From Planctomycetota bacterium (GTDB lineage Bacteria > Planctomycetota > SZUA-567 > H5-PLA8): a DNA stretch of 64,000 bases. Position 1 is the stretch's first letter. The number at the start of each line of letters is the position of its first letter. Positions 54,716 through 63,636 of this stretch are shown piece after piece. The position numbers and the translations under genes are program-made. The stretch spans positions 124,001 through 188,000 of the forward strand of contig JAKLKQ010000003.1 of NCBI GenBank assembly GCA_023150555.1, given 5' to 3'. The notes under the pieces were generated by a model. It ran no database searches. It was not told the origin of the DNA and saw only the letters and a list, made by a program, of their open reading frames with translations.

Positions 54716-54749
54716 CGTGGTTAATGCTGGCTGTCGCTCACCCACCCCA
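54716..54749. repeat. 34-bp direct repeat, left copy
   Basis: A 34-bp sequence beginning CGTGGTTAATG and ending CACCCACCCCA occurs here and at 56035-56068 with one mismatch. The pair flanks the gene at 54770-55669. Both copies are followed by tracts resembling the common GAGAACxCAGAGG-type intergenic words. Confidence 0.75.
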
Positions 54750-54769
54750 TAAGCAGTTCTCCGAGATCC

Positions 54770-55669
54770 TCAGCGTCCTCCGCGCCTCCCGCCTTCGTTG
54801 CCAGCAGGTGTGGCAACCGGCGTGGCAACGGGTTGCTCGGTCGCGTCCGGCTTCGCGCCTTCGCCGTGCTTGCTCTCGGCCAATAGGGGCGCCAGGTCGT
54901 CAAACAGCGGAAGCGAGGCGACTGGCGTGCCGCTTTCTCCGGGTGGGGCGGTCATTACATCCAACTCGTTTTCAGCCAACACAAACTTGGGCGCCGCGGT
55001 GGCGTCCCTTGGGACAAGATCATCCATCTCCTGGGCCCTCAACATCCCGATATGATACTTTTGGTCTTCACCCCAACCGATCTTCGCGGGAACATGACTC
55101 CTATCGGTCCAAATGCTCAAGAACGCCATCTGCCCGCCGGCGGCGCCGAAGTGTCCCAGCAGGCAGAAGGTGCCGTGCACAAGCTTGAATTTCCGAGGAA
55201 ACGGCATCGCCACGGTCTTAAGCGCGTCTTCAAGTTGCTTTAACTCGGTCTTGAATCCGTCGTACGGCGGCGTCCAGCCCGGTTTGTAATCGAGTTTCTT
55301 CGCGCAGAGTTTCTTCAGCGCGCCCATCACGGCTTCCGAATTCTTCAGGCGCTCGAGCCAAGATTTCCGATCGAGGCGTTCGATGATCTTCGAAGCCTCG
55401 TCCTTCACGACTTCGTCTTCGCCGGCGGCGGCAGCGCGCAGCGCGGGCAGGGCTTCGGCGCCAAGGTCTTCCAGCGCCTTCGAGGCACGCGCCCGTTCGT
55501 CGTGCTGCTCCGACGAGAGCGCCTTCACCCATTGGGTGATGTCCTCCGCCTTAAGCGGTGCCGCGACGGGCTTCGGCTGCGCGGGCGTCTCCTCTGCGCG
55601 TGCAAGATGCGCCGGGAGGGTTGCGGCCGCGCACACGGCTGCGGCCAGAAAAGCGACACGACGGTTCAT
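54770..55669 (-). CDS. Secreted protein of unknown function between direct repeats
   Basis: The 299-residue protein has a signal peptide (VAFLAAAVCAAATLPAHLARAEE) and a GGAGA site before the ATG at 55669. The segment VKALSSEQHDERARASKALEDLG, then LPALRAAAAGEDEVVKDEASKII, looks like HEAT repeats, as in many planctomycete secreted proteins. The rest (WTPPYDGFKTELKQLEDAL onward) has no recognised family. The C-terminus (EGGRRGGR) runs into a GC-rich, repeat-like tract, so the last codons may not be original. The gene sits between 34-bp direct repeats and close to two palindromic repeats. Confidence 0.65.
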   Translation of the reverse strand: MNRRVAFLAAAVCAAATLPAHLARAEETPAQPKPVAAPLKAEDITQWVKALSSEQHDERARASKALEDLGAEALPALRAAAAGEDEVVKDEASKIIERLDRKSWLERLKNSEAVMGALKKLCAKKLDYKPGWTPPYDGFKTELKQLEDALKTVAMPFPRKFKLVHGTFCLLGHFGAAGGQMAFLSIWTDRSHVPAKIGWGEDQKYHIGMLRAQEMDDLVPRDATAAPKFVLAENELDVMTAPPGESGTPVASLPLFDDLAPLLAESKHGEGAKPDATEQPVATPVATPAGNEGGRRGGR

Positions 55670-55870
55670 GGAGCGGTTCTCCGATGAGCAAGTACAGGTG
55701 GCGTTGCCCTCTTAATCGAGACGAATGGTCTGTTCGGGCGTTCCAACAATTTTTCAAGTGCGAAGTACAGGTGAGACAGACTGTATTAGCATGGGGTACG
55801 CGGGCACGGCGGCCCTGGATTGCGATTGACGGCGCCGCCTGCGTGTCTCGAGAAGCTCTTCATCTTTCTG

Positions 55871-55911
55871 CACTGGCTAGCCGTTCGCCTGCGGCGAGCG
55901 GCGATCCAGTG
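55871..55911 (+). repeat. CACTGGCTAGC-type palindromic repeat, copy 3
   Basis: CACTGGCTAG...GATCCAGTG with an inner stem CCGTTCGCC/GGCGAGCGG that has one G-T pair. The ends match copy 1 exactly and the inner stem matches copy 2. Confidence 0.7.
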
Positions 55912-56034
55912 ACACCGAGAAACTGCAGTTCGGCCGACGGAGGTCGAAAGCCATCGCTTTGCATAGGAGTCGAGCCTCTTGCGGGCTTCGCCCGCCCACT
56001 CCTGCGGGGTGGGCCAACCAGATCGAAACTCCTA

Positions 56035-56068
56035 CGTGGTTAATGTTGGCTGTCGCTCACCCACCCCA
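56035..56068. repeat. 34-bp direct repeat, right copy
   Basis: This is the same 34-bp sequence as 54716-54749 with one C-to-T difference. It lies 166 bp before the PQQ gene. Confidence 0.75.
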
Positions 56069-56234
56069 ATGGTCCACCCTCTGTGTTCTCTGCGATCTCT
56101 ATGGTGAAAGCCGTACCTCCGCCCGCGCCGGATTCGCTTGGCTTCCGGCGCGCTACGGGAATAATGGGTCCGCATAAACCGTTACTCGAGCAGCCCGCGC
56201 GGTGTATAGATAGAGAGCTGAACCACCAACGCCT

Positions 56235-59200
56235 ATGCCCAATCCGCGCGACCGCCACCTCCGCACGTTGCTCTGCCTTCTCCTTATAGCAGGCCTGCTG
56301 GCGGCTGCCGCGCCGCGCGCCGAGGAAGCCAAGCCCGACTCCCCCGCGCCAACCGGTGAAGCGAAGCCCACAGCCACCGCGCCAGCCGGTGAAGCGCCGC
56401 CCGCCGCGCCCGTGGCCGCGCCGCCGAAGGAAGGCGACGGCGATGGGGAAAAGCCCGCGCCGCTCAAGGATCCGTACAAGGATCTCTACGAAGGCTACGA
56501 GCCGCCGTTCCTGAAACTGATCGCCGACGAGAACCAGCCGCGCTGGGCCTTCAGCGGCTGGATCAAGAGCGCCGAGGAGATGGGGATCAGCAGCGAGAAG
56601 AGTTTCTACACGCTGAACCTGGTCGAGGAAGACGCGCGCGCCAACGCGCTGATCGCCACCGCCATCGAGAAGGAGCAGGCCGGCGCGTACCGCCCGGCAA
56701 TGCGCATCTACGACGAACTCTTCAAGAAGGTGCTGAAGAACCGCCGCAACGTGTTGTACCGCGTCAGCGATCAGGGCGTCTTCGTGCCGGTGGACCAGTA
56801 CGTGCAGCGCCGCATCCTCAACTTCCCGCCCGACGAGCTGGCGCTGTACCGCGCGACGCACGACGCCGAGGCGCGCGAGTCGTTCGAGACGGCCAAGCGC
56901 AAGTACAGCCTGCTGGGCTTCACGGAGATCACCGAGCGGCTGCTGGCGACCAGCTGGGGCGACAACGCGCTGCTGGAACTTGGCAACGCCGCGCTGGACC
57001 AGGGCCATTACCTCGCCGCGCTGGAATACTTCCTCATACTGCGCGACTTCTTCCCAAAGAGCGAGGCCCACACGCCGGAGCTGGACCTCACGATCGCGCT
57101 CTGCCGCAAGCTGTTGGGCGAGACCGCGCCGGAGGAAAGCGCGCCGGCCCCCGCCAAGTCGCGCCTCGCGCCGGAGGCCCTCGAGCGGCTGAAGGGCCTG
57201 GTCGCGGGCGCCGCCTACACGAAGCCGCCGTTCCATACGCAATGCGCCAGCCCGCCGCACCAGTCCACCGACGACTACACGCTGCAGCCGCCCAGCTCCG
57301 ACCCGTTGGCGCTGCGGGAACCGGTCTGGCGCCGCGCGTTGCCGGGTTCGCGGAAGGACTTCTGGGTCTATTCGCAGCCGGTCTCGACCGACAAGACGAT
57401 CCTCTACCGCCACAAGAACATCCTGTACGCGCACGCGCTGGTGAACGGCGAACTGCGCTGGAAGAACGACCTGGGCGGGCGCACGACGTGGCAGAGCCGC
57501 GAGGCGCGCGCGTACCCGATGGAAGACATCCTGGTGCAGGACGGGCTGGTCTTTACGCCGCTGTACAAGGTGGGCGCGTCGCTGGTGGCGCTCGACGAGA
57601 TCACCGGGCAGGTGCGCTGGGCGTACGGACCCATCGCGGCGGAGGACGAGGAGCAGACGCGCATGCGCTTCGAGTCCGCGCCGGCCGGCGGTCCCAACGC
57701 GGTCTACGCGGCGTACATCCTGGACCGCATCGAGGGCCAGACGCACACCGACACCGAGTACGGCGTGATCGGCTTCGAGAGCGGCAGCGGGCGCGTGCTG
57801 TGGCGCGCGCCGCTGTGCCGCATGCTGCCGGGCAAGTTCAGCGGCGGCTTCGCCGCGAGCACCCGCAACCGCATCCGCAGCTTCGCCTCGCCGCCCCTTT
57901 ACCACCAGGGCACCGTGTACGTGACGACCAACAGCGGCGCCATCGCGGCCATCGACGCGCTGTGCGGGCGCATCAAGTGGCTGATGCGCTACCCGTACTG
58001 GCCCGAAGTTCACGACGCGACGCGCGAGTTCGGCAAGGTGTGGAGCAACATCTACACCGACGCCTCGTGGCGCCCGCACTACCCGATGTTCTGGTTCGGC
58101 ACGCGCCCGCTGCTGGTGGGCGAGCGCCTGTACGTCACGCCCGTCGATTCGCCCATGCTGCTGTGCATCGACCGCCGCACCGGCCGCGTGCTGTGGAGCC
58201 GCGCGAAGCCCGGCATCGGCTTCGTGCACTTCCTGGGCCCGATCTCCACCGGCGAACTCGTCCTGGCCGTCAGCGGGCGCGAGGTCGAACTGCTGAATCC
58301 CGAGACCGGCGAGACGACGTGGAAATTCGGCGGCCTGGTGCCCGAGGAGACCTCGCCGCTGCTGAAGCACTACCTGCCCGACACGCTGGGCGGCACCAAG
58401 CGCCCCAACGGCATGCACTACAACAAGCGCTACTTCGAGATCGCCGCGCGGCCGTACCTGGGCAGTGACGACACGCTGTACGTGACGAGCTGGTCGGACA
58501 TCAGCTGCTACTACACCGCGTGGCGCTACTACTGGCCCAACCTCTTCGCCTTCCACCTCAGCGCGCTCTCGCTGAAGGACCGCAAGATGCTCGGCACGCG
58601 GCGCTACTTCAACGGCGAGTTCATGGGCTACGCGAACTACTGGCTGAACGAGTTTTCGCCTGAGATGCTCAAGTCGATGGAAGACCTTCCGCACAAGGAC
58701 GAGAAGACGCAGCAGTGGATCGGCATCCTGAAGGAAGTGCTGGCCGACAAGATGCCCGTCAACAAACACCCGCCCTTCATGCCCTTCGAGCGCCTGACCT
58801 TCTCGCGTATGGGCGTGCCTTTCGAGCTGCGCTTCGGGCCGCGCGAGGTCTCGGTGACCTACGACAAGCAGGCGCTGCGCACCGTGCTGGAAGCCCGCAA
58901 GCCCGGCACGCCCGAAGACGAGTTCGCGCTCGCGGAACTCGCCATCGCCGAGAGCCGCCTGCGCGACGCGGCCGCTTCCTTGAGCCGCTGCCTGGAGCGC
59001 ATCAGCAGCGAGGACCTGGACTTCCGCGCGCAGGTGAAGCAGCAGCTCTTTCTCGTGCACGAGCGCCTCGCGCGCAGCGCCATCCGCGCCGCGGACCCCG
59101 ACGCGGAGCTTGCGCACGCCATGGGGCTCTCGCGCACCGCCAACACGCTCGACAAGGAGATCCTCACGCTCTTCGTGCTGTCCGAGGCCTACGCGCGCAA

Positions 59201-61115
59201 GGGCGATCACGCAAGCGCCGCGCGCTGCCTGCAATCGATCGTCAAGACGTACGGGCACTACGAATACCCCGTCGCCGCGCTCGCGACGCTCGACGCCAAG
59301 CGCGTGCTCGGCGACGCGCAGCAGGTGCTCGAAACCGGCAAGAAATTTTCCAAAGACACGCTGTACGGCGAGGCCTTCGTCACCGCCACCGAGACCCTGC
59401 GCAAGGGCCTGCCGCTGTACTACAGCGCGCTCTCGCCGCTGCCGCGCACCCTGTACCTGCGCTCGGGGCAGTTCGCCTCCGCCGAGATCGCCGCGCTGGC
59501 CGCGAAGAATCCCGACTTCGCCGCGAAGCTGAACGCCGGCGCCGAACAGGCCCTGGCCGGCAAGCCCTGGGACGACCAGCTGCACGAACTGCGCGCGTAC
59601 CCCGGCACGCCCGCCGCGCAGAAGACGCTCGACGGGCTCTTCGAGGGGCCCACCGAGCCCGTCGACCTCGAGAGCCGCAAGCGTCTGTGGAAACTCGCCG
59701 ACGCCGCGCGCGTCGCGCGGCTGAAGGTGCCCGAGGCGTTCCGGCGCTTCGTCGAAGCGCCCGCGCCGCCGCCGAAGCCGGAGGCCTTGCAGCCGCAGGC
59801 CGAGACGCGCAAACTCGCCACCGAGGACGAGGCGGGCACGATGTGGCTGGCGCTCGAGCGGCGCGACGACGCCACCGCACCGAACCTGCTCTTCGTCGGC
59901 GGGCGCGTGAAGAAGAAACTCGACAACAAGTTCGTGCTCAAATGCCTGGACCTCGACGACGGCAAGACGCGCTGGACGACGGAGAACATCCGCCTGAAGG
60001 GCCGCGGGCAGGAGGACGGCTTCTTCGAGGCCTTCGTCTTCCAGGACCTCGTCGTCGTGCACGGGCTGTACGACGCCGTGGCCTTCCAACTCGCCGACGG
60101 CAAGGAACGCTGGCACTTCCGCGCGCCGTTCGATTTCGAGATCGAGCACGCCGAATGGAGCGGCGACCTGCTGATGCTGGCCAGCAAGTACGAGACGCTC
60201 GCGCTGTTCCTGGCCACCGGCGAGGTCGCGTGGCAAGCGAAGGAGCAGGGCGACCTGTACATCCCGCCGTACATGGTCGGCGACCGCCTGGTCAGCGTGC
60301 GCAAGCTGCCGTTCAGCGTCACCGTGCGCTACCGCGCCACCGGCAACCTGGTCGGGCGCCTGAGCCTCCCCGACCTGCTGCTCAACACCGAGCACCCGCT
60401 GCTCGAGAACGGCCCGCCCGCGCTGCCGGTCGCGCGCGACGGCAACCTGCTCGTCGTCACCGACGGCTTCTACTACCTCGCGCTCGACGTCGAGACCCTG
60501 GCCGTGCGCTGGAAGCGCCTGATCGATTCGAACGATCCGACGCGCGAGCCGCCGATGCGCCTGGCGCTGGGTGGCGGCGTGCTGGTCGCGACCAAGGACG
60601 ACTTCGACATGGACGCGATGTACGTGCTCGACGCGAAGAGCGGCGACGTGCTGTGGCGCACCCCGCCGCCGAACCTCGACGAGAAGGGCGAGAAGAAGGA
60701 GGAAGACGCGCCGCCGCCCGACCCCGCCGCGCCGAAGCCCGACATGATCATGGCCATGCACGAAGTCTTCGTCGACGGCGGGCGCGTATACGGCCTGGAG
60801 CTGCACCCCGGCCAGGGCTACTACCTCGTCTGCCGCGACGCGAAGACGGGGGCGCTCGCGTATCGCGAAGAGACCGTCGGCTACGACGCGAAGCCCAAGG
60901 CGACGATGGATCCGCGGCGCTACGGCGGACACGCGGTGGTGCGCGTCGAGATCGGGCAGCGTCTGGAACTGAAGGCGTACGACCTCGAAAGCGGCAAGCT
61001 GGTCCGCACGCTCGGCCAGGACGGCGTCGGGCCCTTCGGCGTGCACGGCCGCGCCTCGGCCGTGATCCAGCACGGCCGGCTGGTGCTGCTGACGAAGTCG
61101 GGGTTGAGCTACTGA
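56235..61115 (+). CDS. Very large secreted PQQ-type beta-propeller protein
   Basis: The 1626-residue protein has a signal peptide (LLCLLLIAGLLAAAAPRAEEA) and then an Ala/Pro-rich linker. An N-terminal helical part (about 90-300) resembles TPR pairs: AIEKEQAGAYRPAMRIYDEL and LDQGHYLAALEYFLIL. PQQ-like blades follow, with units such as RHKNILYAHALVNGELRWK, LVALDEITGQVRWAYGP and GSGRVLWRAP. A second helical segment lies near 880-1200, then a second propeller (LKCLDLDDGKTRWTTENI onward). Typical of planctomycete BamB-like giants with unknown roles. No Shine-Dalgarno is evident before the ATG. It meets the lipoprotein gene tail-to-tail with 7 bp between. Confidence 0.83.
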   Translation: MPNPRDRHLRTLLCLLLIAGLLAAAAPRAEEAKPDSPAPTGEAKPTATAPAGEAPPAAPVAAPPKEGDGDGEKPAPLKDPYKDLYEGYEPPFLKLIADENQPRWAFSGWIKSAEEMGISSEKSFYTLNLVEEDARANALIATAIEKEQAGAYRPAMRIYDELFKKVLKNRRNVLYRVSDQGVFVPVDQYVQRRILNFPPDELALYRATHDAEARESFETAKRKYSLLGFTEITERLLATSWGDNALLELGNAALDQGHYLAALEYFLILRDFFPKSEAHTPELDLTIALCRKLLGETAPEESAPAPAKSRLAPEALERLKGLVAGAAYTKPPFHTQCASPPHQSTDDYTLQPPSSDPLALREPVWRRALPGSRKDFWVYSQPVSTDKTILYRHKNILYAHALVNGELRWKNDLGGRTTWQSREARAYPMEDILVQDGLVFTPLYKVGASLVALDEITGQVRWAYGPIAAEDEEQTRMRFESAPAGGPNAVYAAYILDRIEGQTHTDTEYGVIGFESGSGRVLWRAPLCRMLPGKFSGGFAASTRNRIRSFASPPLYHQGTVYVTTNSGAIAAIDALCGRIKWLMRYPYWPEVHDATREFGKVWSNIYTDASWRPHYPMFWFGTRPLLVGERLYVTPVDSPMLLCIDRRTGRVLWSRAKPGIGFVHFLGPISTGELVLAVSGREVELLNPETGETTWKFGGLVPEETSPLLKHYLPDTLGGTKRPNGMHYNKRYFEIAARPYLGSDDTLYVTSWSDISCYYTAWRYYWPNLFAFHLSALSLKDRKMLGTRRYFNGEFMGYANYWLNEFSPEMLKSMEDLPHKDEKTQQWIGILKEVLADKMPVNKHPPFMPFERLTFSRMGVPFELRFGPREVSVTYDKQALRTVLEARKPGTPEDEFALAELAIAESRLRDAAASLSRCLERISSEDLDFRAQVKQQLFLVHERLARSAIRAADPDAELAHAMGLSRTANTLDKEILTLFVLSEAYARKGDHASAARCLQSIVKTYGHYEYPVAALATLDAKRVLGDAQQVLETGKKFSKDTLYGEAFVTATETLRKGLPLYYSALSPLPRTLYLRSGQFASAEIAALAAKNPDFAAKLNAGAEQALAGKPWDDQLHELRAYPGTPAAQKTLDGLFEGPTEPVDLESRKRLWKLADAARVARLKVPEAFRRFVEAPAPPPKPEALQPQAETRKLATEDEAGTMWLALERRDDATAPNLLFVGGRVKKKLDNKFVLKCLDLDDGKTRWTTENIRLKGRGQEDGFFEAFVFQDLVVVHGLYDAVAFQLADGKERWHFRAPFDFEIEHAEWSGDLLMLASKYETLALFLATGEVAWQAKEQGDLYIPPYMVGDRLVSVRKLPFSVTVRYRATGNLVGRLSLPDLLLNTEHPLLENGPPALPVARDGNLLVVTDGFYYLALDVETLAVRWKRLIDSNDPTREPPMRLALGGGVLVATKDDFDMDAMYVLDAKSGDVLWRTPPPNLDEKGEKKEEDAPPPDPAAPKPDMIMAMHEVFVDGGRVYGLELHPGQGYYLVCRDAKTGALAYREETVGYDAKPKATMDPRRYGGHAVVRVEIGQRLELKAYDLESGKLVRTLGQDGVGPFGVHGRASAVIQHGRLVLLTKSGLSY

Positions 61116-61122
61116 GCGTGGC

Positions 61123-62301
61123 TTACTCGCCGTCGTCCGGCTTCGGCGCGGGCGCGTCCTTCACTTCGTCACCGTCTTCCTGCCAGCCGATCTTGGCGAA
61201 GTCCGCGGGCTCGGGCTTCGGCTCCTTCTTGATGAGCGAGAGGTCGATCTCCTTGCCGGCGTAGTAGCGGTCGAAGAGCGGCTTCGAGGGCGCGAAGTAG
61301 ATCTCGTCGCGGATCTTCCAGCGGTAGTCCCACAGGCGCGTGTAGTCGATCTCGTGAAGGCCCATGCCGGTGCGGCGCGAACCCCACGCCAAAAAGACCG
61401 GCAGCGAATGGTTCGTCGGGAAGCGCATGCAGTTCTCGACCACCTCCTTCGCGTGCAGCCGCCCGCGGAGCAGTTCGACCATGATCTCCTCGTTCTCGAG
61501 GAAAAGGCCGTTCCAGTTGTCCACGTTCTCCCAGCGGAAGTTCAGCAGGTCCAGCGTCCGCGCCGGCGACTTGTGCCCGCGGTGCCCAAAGGCCGCGCTG
61601 CGGATCGGCGCGTAGCTCTCGAACGTGAAGCGGATGCGGAAGCCCTCGAAGAGATCCTTGAAGACCGGCAGCAAGTCGCGCAGGCGCTGCGCTTGCTCGG
61701 GCGTTATGCGCGCGGCGGCCTCGTCGTCGCCGGTCTTGGGCTGGTTCTTCGGCGGCTGCGTGGGCCGGAACGCGACGGCCAGTTCGCCGCCGCGGCGCCA
61801 GTACTCGCGCACCTCGCCGGCCTCGCCCCAGTAGATGCTCTTCATCACCGGCTCGAGATGCGCCTGGACGTAGTTGTTCTCGGGATAGTCGGCGTACGCG
61901 AGGAACGGCGAGGCGTACTTGAAGTTGCGGAAGTCGTCGAGCTTGTAGACGCAGATCGCGCGGCGCCAGCCCTGCCCGTCGGACTCGATCTTGTGGCTCA
62001 CCAGGCGCGCGCCGTCGCCCAGGTGCTTCACGCGGCGTTCGGCAGCCTCGCGCGTCAGGTGCACGGCGATGCCGGTGGGCTTGGCGCCGAGCAAAGCTTC
62101 TTCGCCCGCGGCTTTCGTCTCGGGCGTCTGTTCGGCGCTGCCTTCCAGCAGCTCCTTGCTGAAGCCCAGGATCTCGGTCACCGTCGCGCTGCCGTCGGGC
62201 TCCAGGCGCACGGTCGTCTCGACCTCCACGCAGCCCGCGCAGGCCAGCAGCGCGGCCAGGCACAGCGCGCGATAAAGGAGGCGAACCGAAGTAAGGCGCA
62301 T
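61123..62301 (-). CDS. Lipoprotein of unknown function
   Basis: The 392-residue protein has a lipoprotein signal: a hydrophobic stretch and LLACAGC as the lipobox, with Cys near residue 23. The following VEVETTVRLEPDGSATVTEILGF looks like the start of a beta-rich domain. Many charged, aromatic stretches follow (FRIRFTFESYAPIR, WDYRWKIRDEIYFAPSKP). I recognise no family. The lipid anchor places it on the inner or outer membrane. It is preceded by a GT4 glycosyltransferase gene 43 bp upstream on the same strand. Confidence 0.7.
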   Translation of the reverse strand: MRLTSVRLLYRALCLAALLACAGCVEVETTVRLEPDGSATVTEILGFSKELLEGSAEQTPETKAAGEEALLGAKPTGIAVHLTREAAERRVKHLGDGARLVSHKIESDGQGWRRAICVYKLDDFRNFKYASPFLAYADYPENNYVQAHLEPVMKSIYWGEAGEVREYWRRGGELAVAFRPTQPPKNQPKTGDDEAAARITPEQAQRLRDLLPVFKDLFEGFRIRFTFESYAPIRSAAFGHRGHKSPARTLDLLNFRWENVDNWNGLFLENEEIMVELLRGRLHAKEVVENCMRFPTNHSLPVFLAWGSRRTGMGLHEIDYTRLWDYRWKIRDEIYFAPSKPLFDRYYAGKEIDLSLIKKEPKPEPADFAKIGWQEDGDEVKDAPAPKPDDGE

Positions 62302-62344
62302 GGCGCCATGCTACCGGACGCCAACGGCCCGGCAAGCGGCGCGC

Positions 62345-63538
62345 CTAACCGGCCAGGACCTCGCGGTAGCAGCGTTCGGTCTCGTCGACGATGCGCGTGA
62401 CGCCCCAGCGTTCGCTGCGTGCGAGGCCCGCCAGGCCCATGCGTTCGCGCAGGGCGGCGTCGCTGTGCAGACGCGAGAGTTTCTCGGTCAAGTTCCCGGC
62501 GTCGTCCGCGTTGACGATGAAGCCGCTGCTTCCGTCGTCGACAAGTTCGCGCGCCGAGACGATGCGGTCGGTGACGATCACCGGCTTGGCGAACCGCATG
62601 GCTTCCATCGCAACCATGCCCTGCGTCTCGACCAGCGACGGCAGCACGAAAACATCGCAGGCGGCGTAGCGTTCGCCCAGCCGCGCGTGATCCAGAAAGC
62701 CGAGGAAGCGCACCTTGTCCGCGATGCCCAGCCGCACGGCCCGGCGCCGCATCGCCTGTTCCTGCGAGCCGCGCCCCGCGAGTTCCAGCACACACGGCCC
62801 GCAACTCCGCGCGAACGCCGCGAAGGCGTCGAGCAGGTACGGCACATTCTTTTCGGGCTCCAGCCGCCCCGCGAAGAGCACCGCGAACGGCCCGGCCGGC
62901 TTCGCGCCCGCCTCCGGCCGCGCGGGGAAGTCGGCGGGGTTGCTCAAGAACTGCGACGGCGCGCGCACGCCCTCGCGAACGATCTGCTGCAGCAGCGCGC
63001 CGCTGGGCACCAGGACACGGTCGCACGTATTGCAGAACTTGATGATGCGCCGCGCGATCAGCCCGCGCAACGGGCGCAGCGGCCACGGCTGCGTCAGGTG
63101 CTCGGCGGTCATGTTGTACGTGTAGACGTTGCGGACTTTGAGCTCGCGTGCGATGCGCCGGGCGCGCTCCTGAAGCACGCCCAGGTAATGGTAATGCACG
63201 ATCTGCGGGTCCTCCTCGCGGAGAAGGCGCGCCAACCGGCGCCGCGACGGCAGCGCCTGGTAGAAGCCGTACACCTTCAGCGTGAAGGTCCGGTTGACGC
63301 GCACGCCTTCCCAGATTTCGAGCTCGGGTTCCCCGGGACGCCGCGTCGTCACGATCGAGACAGTATGGCCCCGGCGCGCGAGTTCGCGGCTGACGCTTTG
63401 CAGCAGCACGCCCACCCCCGTCGCGGCGGGCAGGAAGTCGTCGCTGATCATGCAGACGCGCAGGGGAGCGCGGGTTTGTCGGTCGGCGGGCGCTCGGCGC
63501 GCCTCCGCGACAGGGTTCGCAAGCTGTACCGCGGTCAT
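62345..63538 (-). CDS. GT4 family glycosyltransferase
   Basis: The 397-residue enzyme starts at the ATG at 63538, behind AAGGAGA; the frame is open further upstream but without family character. The GT-B fold of family 4 is clear: LRVCMISDDFLPAATGVGVLL at the N-terminus, FAGRLEPEKNVPYLLDAF at the start of the second domain, and the E-x7-E motif in PSLVETQGMVAMEAM. Such enzymes add a sugar from a nucleotide donor to a lipid-linked or growing glycan at the cytoplasmic membrane face. It might add to the polysaccharide exported by the Wza/Wzc proteins. Confidence 0.9.
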   Translation of the reverse strand: MTAVQLANPVAEARRAPADRQTRAPLRVCMISDDFLPAATGVGVLLQSVSRELARRGHTVSIVTTRRPGEPELEIWEGVRVNRTFTLKVYGFYQALPSRRRLARLLREEDPQIVHYHYLGVLQERARRIARELKVRNVYTYNMTAEHLTQPWPLRPLRGLIARRIIKFCNTCDRVLVPSGALLQQIVREGVRAPSQFLSNPADFPARPEAGAKPAGPFAVLFAGRLEPEKNVPYLLDAFAAFARSCGPCVLELAGRGSQEQAMRRRAVRLGIADKVRFLGFLDHARLGERYAACDVFVLPSLVETQGMVAMEAMRFAKPVIVTDRIVSARELVDDGSSGFIVNADDAGNLTEKLSRLHSDAALRERMGLAGLARSERWGVTRIVDETERCYREVLAG

Positions 63539-63636
63539 CGCAGTTCTCCTTTTCCGGCTGCGTAACGGCAACACGCCACCGCCCGCCGCGCGCGGCGTTC
63601 CTGCCGAATCCCACGTTGGTCCGGTCGGTTTGCGAT

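Larger units (their letters stand above)
55670..56234. other. Repeat-rich intergenic region
   Basis: These 565 bp hold no supportable gene. Contents: AAGTACAGGTG twice (near 55690 and 55757), the CACTGGCTAGC hairpin (55871-55911), a nested palindrome in which AGGAGT (55965-55970) and ACTCCT (55998-56003) enclose GCGGGC-TTC-GCCCGC (55981-55995), the right 34-bp direct repeat (56035-56068), and a tract whose minus strand reads as GCAGAGAACACAGAGG-like text. A TATAGAT near 56206 may be the -10 box for the PQQ gene. Confidence 0.5.

Noticed and set aside
56040..61073. 1677-codon open frame on the minus strand opposite the PQQ gene
   Set aside because: It is a codon-bias shadow of the real plus-strand gene: no signal peptide or family motif, composition dominated by Arg, Ala, Val and His, while the plus strand shows a signal peptide and PQQ blades.
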